A DNA stretch of 64,000 nucleotides, taken from the NCBI GenBank assembly GCA_903822185.1, contig CAIJOA010000011.1, forward strand, positions 558,001-622,000. The letters run 5' to 3'. Position 1 is the stretch's first letter; each line of letters opens with the position of its first letter. The notes beneath the pieces are model-generated. The model saw only the letters and a list, made by a program, of their open reading frames with translations, searched no databases and was not told the origin of the DNA. Source of the stretch: an uncultured Rhodospirillales bacterium (GTDB taxonomy: Bacteria; Pseudomonadota; Alphaproteobacteria; ATCC43930; CGMCC-115725). Positions 18,593 through 27,523 of the stretch are shown here, one piece after another. The position numbers and the translations under genes were made by a program.

Positions 18593-19783
18593 TTATTTCT
18601 TCCTGAAAAAATTGCCGGCTTGAACGGTCACGACCGCCTGCGCCGGATCGAAAGTGATACCAATCGGATCGCCGCCGTCACGGACGATTTCAATCTGACG
18701 GCGCAGCAAACGGCGAAGCTGCACCACGCCCTGATCGCTGGTGACGAGATTTTCTTCGGAATGAAGGCTGATCGCTCCCTGCCCGACCTGTGCTTCCCAG
18801 TCGCCGGGAAAGCGCTGATGTTCTTCATCGTTCAGTTCCGACCATTTGCGGCCGTTGTAATTGCGCACCTCGACCGGCTTGAAATCCTGCGGCACGCGGC
18901 GCGCATGGAACAAACGGAAATGCGTGTCATCGACCGGCAGCACCCAGCCGACGCCCGCGGCGGGCCCGTCGGTCAGGCGCACGTCGGGCACGATCCGCAC
19001 ATGCGGGAACAAAGCCTGGGTCACACGATCCATCTCGCGTCCGTCATCCAATTTGCGATAGGCGATGTAACGCATGCCGTGATCGGCATGTTCCCAGGTC
19101 ACTTCCGGCATCACGCCCATCTCAGGCACGAACTGCACGGTACTAAAGGTCGTGTGAAGGATCGGGATATGGAACGGGTCCATGATGTTTTCCCAATCAT
19201 TGAGCCAGTTGGTCGGCACGACCTCGACCGTGTCGTCACCGCCCGCACCGGTGCTTGATCCGGTGACGTAAATCTTTTCCGTCGGCTTTAGATTTTCGAG
19301 CGAACTCCATCGCGTCAGGACCGGCTTCTTTTCCGGCGGACCCATATAAGCCCAGATGAGGCCGTACATTTCCTCGACCGGATACCAGGGCTGGCGCACG
19401 CGATCCTTGTGACGACCGCCATCGGGCTCGCACGGCTGATCGAGGCATTGCCCTTGCACGCCGAAAAGCCAGCCGTGATAGCAGCAGCGGATGCCCTCAT
19501 CCTCGACGCGGCCGTAATAGAGCGTCGTGCCGCGATGGGCGCAGCGGGGATAGAGCAGACCCGGCCGGCCTTTGCGGTCGCGGAACAACACCAAATCCTC
19601 GCCCAGCACGCGGGCCATCTGCGGCACCGGCCCGACCTTGTCGGCGATGGCGATGGGATGCCAGTAGCGGCGCATGAATTCGCCGCAGGGCGTGCCCGGC
19701 CCAACCTCGGTCAGTTCCGCATCATGATGCTGCTCCGGGCGGCCATAGGCCGTGCCCTCGTCGCGACTATCGTTTTTGAGCAT
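18593..19783 (-). CDS. Rieske non-heme iron oxygenase, alpha-type subunit
   Basis: 396 residues. The Rieske [2Fe-2S] motif is CAHRG then CCYHGW (C-x-H ... C-x2-H) at about residues 80-105, and the mononuclear iron site is in NIMDPFHIPILH (Asp/His-x4-His). The family hydroxylates or O/N-demethylates aromatic and quaternary-amine substrates and needs a separate reductase, which is not encoded nearby. GGAGGAAG precedes ATG 19783. It sits between a MetE-like gene downstream and a two-gene importer upstream on the same strand; an O-demethylase role with methyl handling by the neighbour is conceivable but speculative. Confidence 0.9.
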   Translation of the reverse strand: MLKNDSRDEGTAYGRPEQHHDAELTEVGPGTPCGEFMRRYWHPIAIADKVGPVPQMARVLGEDLVLFRDRKGRPGLLYPRCAHRGTTLYYGRVEDEGIRCCYHGWLFGVQGQCLDQPCEPDGGRHKDRVRQPWYPVEEMYGLIWAYMGPPEKKPVLTRWSSLENLKPTEKIYVTGSSTGAGGDDTVEVVPTNWLNDWENIMDPFHIPILHTTFSTVQFVPEMGVMPEVTWEHADHGMRYIAYRKLDDGREMDRVTQALFPHVRIVPDVRLTDGPAAGVGWVLPVDDTHFRLFHARRVPQDFKPVEVRNYNGRKWSELNDEEHQRFPGDWEAQVGQGAISLHSEENLVTSDQGVVQLRRLLRRQIEIVRDGGDPIGITFDPAQAVVTVQAGNFFRKK

Positions 19784-19831
19784 CGCTTCCTCCTTGTCTG
19801 ATCGTAGTACGTGTCATTGCTGACATGAAGC

Positions 19832-21568
19832 CTAGCCTCGCCCATCGCGGCCCAGCAGAACATGCCGGCCGAGCAGGATGATGGGCACAATACAGAGGAC
19901 GATAAGAACGCCCACCGCCGCAGCATCCGTCGCGCGGTTGCTGGTGAAAAGCGTCCAGAGAATGACGCTGAGCACGACGTTGTCTTGGCTCTGCAGCACC
20001 ACCGGCAGGGTGAATTCGCGAAAGCCGACAATGAACAGCAGCAGAAAGCTGGCGAGAAGGCTTGGCGCCAAAAGCGGCAGGAGAACACGGCGGATGGTTG
20101 TGACCCAGCTTCCGCCGGCCACCGACGCCGCCTCTTCCAGCTCGCGATGAAGCTGCGTCAGCGCGGCGCGCGATAGACGCGTGGCCACGGCGAGGCGATA
20201 GGAATAGGCCAGCACAAGAACCCAGACGGTCCCGTAAATGCCTATGGGCAAGGACAGATAGAGCAGCAGGGCCGAGAGCCCGGCGATCACCGAGGGGACG
20301 CCGATCGACAGGAAACTGGTGAAGTCGAGAAAGGCGCGGCCCGGAAGATCGGTGCGCAGAACAACCCAGGCCAGCAGCGCGCCCAAAATCGTGACCAGCG
20401 CAGCACTGATCCCCGCGACAAGAAAAGTGTTCCGCACGGCAAACCAAAAACTGCTGCTGCCGAGCAGCCGCGTATAGGCATCAATACTCGGAGACAGAAG
20501 AACCGAGAGCGTCAGCGGCTGATAGCCGAAGAGACTGGTCCACAGCAGAACGAGCAACGGCAGCACGACGGCGAAGGCAAGATAAAGCGCGACGAGCGCA
20601 ATGGCTGGCGCGCGCCAGCGACCCAAGCGAAAGCGCGATGGACGATATGCCTTGCCGGTGACGGTCGCGAACCGGTCGGCGCGGCGGATCAGCCGGTTGT
20701 AGATCAGCAGGAGAAGAATCGCCGCCGCCAAAAACGGCAGCGCCACCGCCGCGGCGCGGCCATAAGCGGGCAGATCGGTATCGGGATTGAGCTCGTAATA
20801 AATCCGCGTGCTGAACACATTGATCCGCGCCGGCAGGCCCAGGATCAGCGGCATCTCGAATTGTTCCAGCGTCACCAGCACGGCAAGGATCAACGGCGCC
20901 AGCAGGCCCGGCAGCAGCACCGGCAGGGTCACGCGAAAAAAGGTCACGAACGGCGTCGCGCCGGCCATGCTCCCGGCTTCTTCGAGCGACGGGTTCATCG
21001 AGCGCAGCGCCGCCGTCAATTGCAGGAAGGCGAACGGCACCAGCGCCGTCGCTTGCGCCAAGATCAGCCCGCCCATGCTGAAGATATCGAGCGGCCCGTC
21101 GCCGTCCCGGCCAAGCAGATCGCGAATGAGAATATTGAGCCAGCCCGCATGTGGCCCGAGCAGGAATATCCAGGCAATCGCCAGCACGACACCGGGCACC
21201 AGCAACGGAAAGAGGATGAGCGTGAAGATCATTCCGCGCGCCGGCAGATCGGTGCGTTCCACCAGCCAAGCCAGCGCGAAGGCCGTCGAGAAGCCGAGCG
21301 TCACCGCGCCGGCGACGAAGATCAGCGTATTGGGAATGACCGCGCCATAGAGCGCGCGATCGAAATAGACCGTGGCGAGATTAGCGAAGGTCCAATGCGA
21401 GCCCGGCTCGAACGGCAACATGTCCTGCGGTCCGCGAAATGCCGCGACGAGCAGCATCCCGAGCGGCGCGCCGATCAGATACAGCGCAGCAACAATGCCG
21501 ATCGCGAGTATCGACAAGCCACCCGGCCCGATGGCGGCGAAGCGCCGGGACAGCATCGCACGCGCCAT
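19832..21568 (-). CDS. Iron(III)-type ABC transporter permease, fused double MetI domain
   Basis: 578-residue inner-membrane protein with two copies of the binding-protein-dependent permease domain, as in FbpB/AfuB. EAA-loop segments appear twice: LEEAGSMAGATPFVTFFRVTLP and LEEAASVAGGSWVTTIRRVLLP, each followed by helices. ATG 21568 lies five bases after the binding-protein stop; the 204-base longer frame is inside that gene. By family it imports Fe3+ or similar, but such systems also take up phosphonates, sugars and amines. No ATP-binding subunit is encoded here. Confidence 0.88.
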   Translation of the reverse strand: MARAMLSRRFAAIGPGGLSILAIGIVAALYLIGAPLGMLLVAAFRGPQDMLPFEPGSHWTFANLATVYFDRALYGAVIPNTLIFVAGAVTLGFSTAFALAWLVERTDLPARGMIFTLILFPLLVPGVVLAIAWIFLLGPHAGWLNILIRDLLGRDGDGPLDIFSMGGLILAQATALVPFAFLQLTAALRSMNPSLEEAGSMAGATPFVTFFRVTLPVLLPGLLAPLILAVLVTLEQFEMPLILGLPARINVFSTRIYYELNPDTDLPAYGRAAAVALPFLAAAILLLLIYNRLIRRADRFATVTGKAYRPSRFRLGRWRAPAIALVALYLAFAVVLPLLVLLWTSLFGYQPLTLSVLLSPSIDAYTRLLGSSSFWFAVRNTFLVAGISAALVTILGALLAWVVLRTDLPGRAFLDFTSFLSIGVPSVIAGLSALLLYLSLPIGIYGTVWVLVLAYSYRLAVATRLSRAALTQLHRELEEAASVAGGSWVTTIRRVLLPLLAPSLLASFLLLFIVGFREFTLPVVLQSQDNVVLSVILWTLFTSNRATDAAAVGVLIVLCIVPIILLGRHVLLGRDGRG

Positions 21569-21573
21569 CGTGA

Positions 21574-22602
21574 TCAGTTCTGGCCGCGTACGAGCGCGGA
21601 GAAGGTTTTGTAGTAATCCGCGCGCTGATCCATGTTCGCGATGTCTTCGAGCACGGGCTTGGCTTTCGCCGCGGTGATTTCGTGCGCGAATTTCGAGGTC
21701 GAGCCGGGACGGATATCGGGCTGATGCACGATCTGTTCGTAGAAATTCTTCGCCTCGTCCGAGGCAAGCCACGCGGCCAGCAACAGCGCTGCGTTGGGAT
21801 GCGGTGCGTCTTTCAATGCCGCCACCGCGAATTGCCCGGCCGGAACCAGGTCCATGATCTGATAGCCGCTATCGACACCGTCGGCGGCATATTGATAGGC
21901 AAGCGAAACGGATTCGCCGACCGCCAGCACGCGCTCGCCGCTTTTCAAAAGGCTTTCGGCGGGCGTCGAGGTGATCAGCATCTTCTGATCGTCGATCAGC
22001 GCGCGGCCCCATTTCGCCGTCCGCTCCTCGCCCCATTCCAGCGCGAGGAAGCCCATCAGGCGCGGCAGTAGAAACGCCTGCGCCGTCAGCTTTCCTTTCC
22101 ACTGGGGTTGCAGTAGATCGTCCCATGTATGCGGCAGATCGGTCGGCTTAAGCGCGTTCTTCGCATAGACCGACACGTAGAGAAAATTATGCGTCGCCGC
22201 GGCTTGGCCGTTGAAGAAGATGTTTTCCTTCGCGACACCGTATTGCGCCCAATCGATCGGCAGCATCATGTCGCGCTTCTGTACCTCGATCATGCCGCCG
22301 ATGGTGAAGGACCAGGCATCGACCGAATGACGGCCCGCGCGTGCCTCGGCGATGATCTTCGTCGCCGCCTGAAGGTCGGCGGTCGGCTTCACCTCAATGC
22401 CGGGAAAACGTTTGGCGAATTGTTCCGGCACCCAGCCGACTTCGACCGCCGCCGGCGCCCAGATTACGACCTCTTTTTCCGATTTCGCCTTTTCATAAAG
22501 GGCGAGCATCGCTGCGTTCGGCTGCCAAGTCTGCGCCGCGGCGGGCAGCGCCGCAATCGCCAAACATGCCGCGATGCCGATGCCGATGCGTCTGTTCTTC
22601 AT
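21574..22602 (-). CDS. Extracellular solute-binding protein, iron(III)/FbpA type
   Basis: 342 residues with signal peptide (MKNRRIGIGIAACLAIAALP, cleavage after AAAQT). The mature protein resembles class 1/FbpA-type receptors: EKEVVIWAPAAVEVGWVPEQF at the start, FPGIEVKPTADLQAATKII, and YEQIVHQPDIRPGS near the end. The consecutive Tyr iron ligands of FbpA are not evident, so an organic ligand is plausible. A strong GGGGAGG site precedes the ATG. First gene of the importer-Rieske-MetE-like run; divergent from the next binding-protein gene. Confidence 0.83.
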   Translation of the reverse strand: MKNRRIGIGIAACLAIAALPAAAQTWQPNAAMLALYEKAKSEKEVVIWAPAAVEVGWVPEQFAKRFPGIEVKPTADLQAATKIIAEARAGRHSVDAWSFTIGGMIEVQKRDMMLPIDWAQYGVAKENIFFNGQAAATHNFLYVSVYAKNALKPTDLPHTWDDLLQPQWKGKLTAQAFLLPRLMGFLALEWGEERTAKWGRALIDDQKMLITSTPAESLLKSGERVLAVGESVSLAYQYAADGVDSGYQIMDLVPAGQFAVAALKDAPHPNAALLLAAWLASDEAKNFYEQIVHQPDIRPGSTSKFAHEITAAKAKPVLEDIANMDQRADYYKTFSALVRGQN

Positions 22603-22749
22603 TGCGCGACCTCCCCGTCCCGCTTCCGTGCGGGATCAGTCGTTCCTAGCATAGGCCGCCGGATCGGCACAGCCACGCAGACGCCCACTGCACAAACCCA
22701 CGACACTGGCCTAGACTGGCTGATAACAACAAAGTTTGGGGGAAATGGG

Positions 22750-23772
22750 ATGAAGATCGGGCTTCCGGGCACGGCAATCGCCGCAACCATTCTCAGCTTC
22801 CTGATCGGCGCCGCGCCGGTACGCGCGCAGCAGCCGGCGCTGGAGGACGTGACTCTCTCCTATCCGGGCTTTGCCCTATCGCTGATGGATATCCTGATCG
22901 CCGACGATCTTGGCTTGTGGGAAAAGCATGGGCTTCGCGTCAAAGAAACCCAAATCGCCGGCGTCGGCTCGATCAACGCGGTCATTGCCGGCAGCGTCGA
23001 TTTCGCCGAGGCCTCGGCGCTTTCAACGACGCGCGCCGCCGCCAAGGGCCAGCGGTTGCTGATCATCGCCAGCCTGCATGATCGCCCGATGGTGCAGTTG
23101 TCGTTGCGCAAGACAGTGGCCGATGCCGCCGGTATCCATGCCGATACGCCTTTCGAGAAACGCGGCGTCGCGCTGAAAGACCGCGTCATCGTCGTCGATT
23201 CGATCAACTCGGTGGTTCATGCTTATGTGCGGTTGACCGCGATCCGCGCCGGGCTCGATCCAGAATCGCTGCGCATCACGCCGATGCAGCCACTCGATAT
23301 GATGGCCGCGTACGATCGCGGTCAGGTCGATGGCATTTCGCAGACCCTGCCCTGGCCGATGATCCCGGTGCAGCAAGGCAGCGCGATCATGATCGGCGAC
23401 GGCCCGAAGGGCGAGCCGGCCGATCTCAATCCCAGCGTCAACACGGTCGTTCTGGCCAGGCCCGAAACCTGCGAGAAGCGCAAGTCGCTATGCATGAAGA
23501 TGGGCCAGACCTTTGCCGAGATCGTCGATATCATCAAAGACCGGCCGGCCGAGGCCAACGCGATCTTCAAGAAGCATTTCAACACCCTCGATCCAAAAGT
23601 GATGGATGCCGCTTTTGAAGAAGTTCGCGTATCCACCTCGCGCCCGCCGGTCACGACCGCCGAAGCCTTGAAGCGGGTCGAGCAATTCAATGTCGAAGCC
23701 GGCCTGATGAAAAAGGACGAGATGCTGCCGTCCTACGAAGGGCTGGCGACCGACGAATATGTGAAGAAATAA
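22750..23772 (+). CDS. NMT1/TauA-type ABC solute-binding protein
   Basis: 340 residues with a signal peptide (MKIGLPGTAIAATILSFLIG, then APVRAQQ). The mature start VTLSYPGFALSLMDILIADDLGLWEKHGL is the standard opening of thiamine-precursor/nitrate/taurine receptors (NMT1 family). The open frame upstream of 22750 runs through the divergent gene and is discarded. No membrane or ATPase partner is adjacent; the next gene is a 2OG oxygenase 16 bases downstream, so ligand and oxygenase substrate may be related. Confidence 0.85.
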   Translation: MKIGLPGTAIAATILSFLIGAAPVRAQQPALEDVTLSYPGFALSLMDILIADDLGLWEKHGLRVKETQIAGVGSINAVIAGSVDFAEASALSTTRAAAKGQRLLIIASLHDRPMVQLSLRKTVADAAGIHADTPFEKRGVALKDRVIVVDSINSVVHAYVRLTAIRAGLDPESLRITPMQPLDMMAAYDRGQVDGISQTLPWPMIPVQQGSAIMIGDGPKGEPADLNPSVNTVVLARPETCEKRKSLCMKMGQTFAEIVDIIKDRPAEANAIFKKHFNTLDPKVMDAAFEEVRVSTSRPPVTTAEALKRVEQFNVEAGLMKKDEMLPSYEGLATDEYVKK

Positions 23773-23788
23773 GCGCAGGAAAACCGCG

Positions 23789-24793
23789 ATGACCGATGTG
23801 CAAACCGTCCTCGAAGCCCGGCCCGATCTGAAAATTCCGATCATCGATATCGGGCCGTTCCTCGCCGGCAAGCCCGGCGCGCTGGAAGCGACCGCGAAAG
23901 CGTTGGGTGAAGCCGCCGAAACCATCGGCTTCTACTTCATCGGCAATCACGGCATCCCGCAATCGCTGATAGACCGCGTCTTCGCTGAGACGCAGCGCTT
24001 TCATGAATTGCCGCTGGAACGAAAACTCGAAGTGCAAGCGATCGGCAAAGTCATCGGCTATCTGCCGCAAGGCGGGCAGACACAGAATTCATCGGTCTAT
24101 GCCAGGAGCACGCATCCCGACACCAGCGCGTCCTTTTATATCCGCCGCGAATTTCCGGCCGACCATCCCGACCGCTTGGCGAAGAAACCCTATGTCTTCG
24201 ACAATCGCTGGCCCAGCGACCTGCCCGGCTATCGCGATACCTGTCTCGAATATTACGACGCGATGTCCGACCTCGGCATGAAGATGCTGCGCGTGCATGC
24301 TGTCGCGCTGGGCTTGCCGCCCGATTACCTCGCGACGCAGGAAGCGTTTCAGCCGGCGCACAACACACTGCGCTTGCTGCATTACCCGTCGCGCGACATG
24401 ACCAAGGAAGGCCAGTTCGGCATCGGGCCACATACCGATTATGGCTATTGCACCTATCTGGCCCAGGCGAGAACGCCGGGCCTCGAAATCATGACGCGCA
24501 GCGGTGAGTGGATCGAGGCACCGGCACTGGCCGGACATTTCCTCGTCAACAACGCCGATATGTGCCGCCGCTGGACCAACGACCGTTGGCGCTCGGCCCC
24601 GCATCGAGTCATCAACAAGACTGGCGAGGTCCGCTACTCGATCCCGTATTTCTTCGGCACCCGGCCTGACGTGAAGCTGACCTGCCTGCCGACCTGCCAG
24701 GACGCGGCGCATCCGGCGAAATATCCGCCGATGTCGTTCGGCGAATATCTGGCCGAGCTGGAGCCGAAAAATTACGTGCTGACCAAGGCCTAA
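23789..24793 (+). CDS. 2-oxoglutarate/Fe(II)-dependent dioxygenase (isopenicillin N synthase-like)
   Basis: 334 residues of the DIOX_N plus 2OG-FeII_Oxy type. N-terminal IPIIDIGPFLAGK and GFYFIGNHGIP are family hallmarks. The iron triad is HTD in GIGPHTDYGYCTYL and His in WRSAPHRVINK; the 2OG-binding R-x-S is RYSIPYFF. All catalytic residues are intact. Likely hydroxylates or desaturates a small molecule. It forms a two-gene unit with the upstream solute-binding protein and ends seven bases before a strong hairpin. Confidence 0.9.
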   Translation: MTDVQTVLEARPDLKIPIIDIGPFLAGKPGALEATAKALGEAAETIGFYFIGNHGIPQSLIDRVFAETQRFHELPLERKLEVQAIGKVIGYLPQGGQTQNSSVYARSTHPDTSASFYIRREFPADHPDRLAKKPYVFDNRWPSDLPGYRDTCLEYYDAMSDLGMKMLRVHAVALGLPPDYLATQEAFQPAHNTLRLLHYPSRDMTKEGQFGIGPHTDYGYCTYLAQARTPGLEIMTRSGEWIEAPALAGHFLVNNADMCRRWTNDRWRSAPHRVINKTGEVRYSIPYFFGTRPDVKLTCLPTCQDAAHPAKYPPMSFGEYLAELEPKNYVLTKA

Positions 24794-24799
24794 AAACGG

Positions 24800-24837
24800 A
24801 ACGGCCCGCTTCCTGCCGAAACAGGAAGCGGGCCGTT
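24800..24837. terminator. Bidirectional hairpin between convergent genes
   Basis: Perfect 16-bp stem (arms ACGGCCCGCTTCCTG and its complement, plus one A-T pair) with a 6-base loop. Reading leftward, the stem is followed by TCCGTTTTTA, a usable T run for the UbiD gene transcript; rightward there is no T run. It lies between the 2OG oxygenase stop (24793) and the UbiD stop (24849). Confidence 0.8.
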
Positions 24838-24848
24838 GGCGTTATCGC

Positions 24849-26402
24849 TTAAGCGCGCGGCTGTTTGTTCAGCGACCACTCGCCATTCGGCTGACGGTCG
24901 AGAATGCCCTCTTCGCGCAGGACATTGAGTTCCATCGCGACTTCACGTCCATCACGGCTGCCGACCGCATCCATAAGCTGGGTGAAGAACAGCGGCTGTG
25001 CCTCAAGCGCCTGACGCACGGTCTGATAGCGCGGTAAGCCGGTCAGCTTCGGTGCTTTCGGACGCCAGTAATCGACCCGCGCCTCGTTGCCGTAAGGCGC
25101 AGTGGCGTCGAAACCCATCTTGGTCGCTTTCTCTTCGCCGAACATGGTCGGGTCCATATAAGCGCCATCGAACCCGCCTTCGACGATCAGGTCCTTGTCG
25201 GCGCGGAAGCGGGTGCAGAGCGACCATTCGACGGCATCCGACTGCCGCACATCGACATCGTCATCGACGACGGTGACATGCTTCAGCACGGTATCCTTGA
25301 ACAACGTCTTGATCACGTCGCGCGCTTCACCCGGCTTGCCGCGGTGAAGCGAGACGCGGGTATGAAGACGCAGGCCCGGCCCCATCGCGACATCGGCGGG
25401 CTCGATCCCGGCCTTGCGCAGCGCGCGCCAAATCGTCAGCTCGGTATGGAGCGCGCTCATATTCGGTGAGTCGCCGCGCGCGAGTTGATGGCTGGAATGG
25501 AGGACGGTTTGATAGAGCACGTCCTTGCGCATCGTGATCGCCGTAACCGTGAACACGGGATCGATATGCATCGGGCCGTAATAGCCCCACATCTCGCCGT
25601 AGGGTCCTTCCATCTCACGATAGCCCAATTCGTCGAAATAGCCTTCGAGCACCATCTCGGCATCCGCCGGCACCAGGATGTTGTTGGTGACGCCGCGCAC
25701 CATCGGTACCGGCTCGCCGCGCAAGGTCGCGACCAGCTTATTCTCGTCGCCGGGACGGCGCTGCGTCGCCGCCATGAAGTCGAGCGGATGCGAACCGACG
25801 ACGAAACTCAACGGCAGCTTCTCTTTGCGTTCGACACAGGCCTTGTAGATTTTCTTCAAGTCGGAATTGGCCGTGAGGTTCGACCGCATCGTGTTCTTGC
25901 TGCGCAGCATCAGGCGGCGGCAGCCGATATTGGCGCGGCCCGTCGCCGGATCGACGCAATAATCGATGCCCGACGAAATATAAGTGCCGCCGTCGAATTC
26001 ATGCTGCGGATGGAACGGCAGCTTGGTCAGGTCGATCTGGTCGCCAGTCTTGATGACTTGATGGACCGGCGCCTGTGCCGAGGGGATTTCCACGACCGGC
26101 TGCGGATTGTCCATGCGGCGGCCGTATTCCTCGATCACCTTCGAGACATCGACACCGAACGCGGCGGCCAGACGCTTGCGGCTGCCCGCCGTGGCGGCGG
26201 TCATTTCGAGCCGTTCAGGTCCGACATTCTTGAAATGCTTGGCGCGGGGCGTGGATTCGATGACGTGGCTCAGATCGGCCAGCGCGACCGGCTCGTCATG
26301 GACATCGACTTCGCCGATTTCGTTGAGTTTGTTAACGAAATTCCGCAGGCGGAATTTATCGAGGTCGATTTCGACGCCTTCGACCGTCACTTTTTGAACC
26401 AT
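24849..26402 (-). CDS. UbiD family decarboxylase (second paralogue)
   Basis: 517 residues, full UbiD length, clearly related to the 11987 gene (shared GSRKRLA, GCRRLMLR and LPFHPQHEFDG/LPVHLQHAFDG segments). The prFMN-site motif reads EMEGPYGEMWGYYG, and ITMRKDVLYQTVLH follows as expected. Predicted non-oxidative (de)carboxylase for an aromatic or unsaturated acid. GGGAGGAA precedes ATG 26402. Operon with an ACMSD-like amidohydrolase and a class II aldolase upstream on the same strand, consistent with stepwise removal of carboxylates in a catabolic route. Confidence 0.88.
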   Translation of the reverse strand: MVQKVTVEGVEIDLDKFRLRNFVNKLNEIGEVDVHDEPVALADLSHVIESTPRAKHFKNVGPERLEMTAATAGSRKRLAAAFGVDVSKVIEEYGRRMDNPQPVVEIPSAQAPVHQVIKTGDQIDLTKLPFHPQHEFDGGTYISSGIDYCVDPATGRANIGCRRLMLRSKNTMRSNLTANSDLKKIYKACVERKEKLPLSFVVGSHPLDFMAATQRRPGDENKLVATLRGEPVPMVRGVTNNILVPADAEMVLEGYFDELGYREMEGPYGEMWGYYGPMHIDPVFTVTAITMRKDVLYQTVLHSSHQLARGDSPNMSALHTELTIWRALRKAGIEPADVAMGPGLRLHTRVSLHRGKPGEARDVIKTLFKDTVLKHVTVVDDDVDVRQSDAVEWSLCTRFRADKDLIVEGGFDGAYMDPTMFGEEKATKMGFDATAPYGNEARVDYWRPKAPKLTGLPRYQTVRQALEAQPLFFTQLMDAVGSRDGREVAMELNVLREEGILDRQPNGEWSLNKQPRA

Positions 26403-26465
26403 TGCATTTCCTCCCTGAAAGCGGGGCCATCATCGTGCGTCGTGGCCCCGCGATCAAGAGGCCGG

Positions 26466-27467
26466 TCAGAGCTTCAACAGCTTGGCCGCCGTGGTGCTGA
26501 GGATCATGGCGCGCTGGCGATCGTCGAGATCGAGTTGATCGACGATCTTGACCGGGCGTTCGGTACCCATCGGGAAGCAGTAATCGCTGCCCAACATGAC
26601 CCGGCTGATGCCCACCTGGGAGATGACCCATTCGAGGATCGGTTTCGAATGGGTAATGGTGTCGTAGGTAAAGCGCTTCAGATAAGCGCTGGGCATCTGG
26701 GCGATCTTCTTGTCCGCGCCACTCATCCGCGCGGCATGGTCGATACGCCCGATCAGGATCGGCAGCACGCCGCCGGCATGCGGCAGATTGACCTTCAGGG
26801 TCGGGTGACGGTCGAGCACGCCGCCGAAGATCAGATGGCAGGCCGCGATCGCCGTGTCGAAGGTGAAGCCCAGCGCGTTGTGCATCAGGAAGAAATCGAG
26901 CCGCTTGCCGCCGGTCGGCTGGATCGGATGGAGGAAGACCGGCAGGTCGAGTTGGCAGATTTTTTCGAAGATCGGCTCGAAGATCGGATCGTCGAGATCG
27001 CGGCCCTCGATATTGGTGCCGAGATAAACGCCGCGCATGCCCGGCAGAGCGGCCGCACGCTTCAATTCGTCGATCGCCCGGTCGCGATCGAGCATCGGCA
27101 GAGTCATCAGGGCCAGGATCTTATCGGGATGCTGCACATGCGCCTGGCTGGCGCCATCGTTCCAGGCGATGGCGAGGCGATGCGACAGGTCGGCATCGGC
27201 CCAGTAATTCATCGGCTGGCTAAGCGACAGGACATGAACATCGACCTTCGCCTTCTTCATGTCGGCGAAGCGTTCTTTCAGGTCGATGAACCGCGTCGGC
27301 ATCTTGGCGCCCGACCCGCCGGGCGTATTGAAGAAGAAGCCCTCGGGCGTCATGCGATAGGTCGCGTTGAACCGCGCGCCTTCCTCGCCGATCATGTTGA
27401 GATATTCGATCGGATAATAATGTGCGTGGATATCGATCGTGCGCGGCGGATTCTTACGGACGGCCAT
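26466..27467 (-). CDS. Amidohydrolase, ACMSD-like decarboxylase/hydrolase
   Basis: 333-residue metal-dependent TIM barrel of the amidohydrolase_2 family. The H-x-H metal motif is DIHAHYYP near residue 12; VFLHPIQPTGG supplies a further His, NLPHAGGVLP another, and the barrel-end Asp is in VMLGSDYCFP. Relatives include 2-amino-3-carboxymuconate-semialdehyde decarboxylase and gamma-resorcylate or 5-carboxyvanillate decarboxylases, so C-C decarboxylation is more likely than amide hydrolysis. AAGGAG precedes the ATG. Middle gene of the aldolase-amidohydrolase-UbiD operon. Confidence 0.86.
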   Translation of the reverse strand: MAVRKNPPRTIDIHAHYYPIEYLNMIGEEGARFNATYRMTPEGFFFNTPGGSGAKMPTRFIDLKERFADMKKAKVDVHVLSLSQPMNYWADADLSHRLAIAWNDGASQAHVQHPDKILALMTLPMLDRDRAIDELKRAAALPGMRGVYLGTNIEGRDLDDPIFEPIFEKICQLDLPVFLHPIQPTGGKRLDFFLMHNALGFTFDTAIAACHLIFGGVLDRHPTLKVNLPHAGGVLPILIGRIDHAARMSGADKKIAQMPSAYLKRFTYDTITHSKPILEWVISQVGISRVMLGSDYCFPMGTERPVKIVDQLDLDDRQRAMILSTTAAKLLKL

Positions 27468-27523
27468 GGGACTCCTTACGAGGGCTAGGAGGCCATGTTA
27501 GCGCCGAAAATCGCCCGAATAAA

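Noticed and set aside
25485-27488. 667-codon open frame opposite UbiD and amidohydrolase genes
   Set aside because: It spans two genes whose motifs are intact on the other strand and crosses their intergenic gap; no ribosome site.
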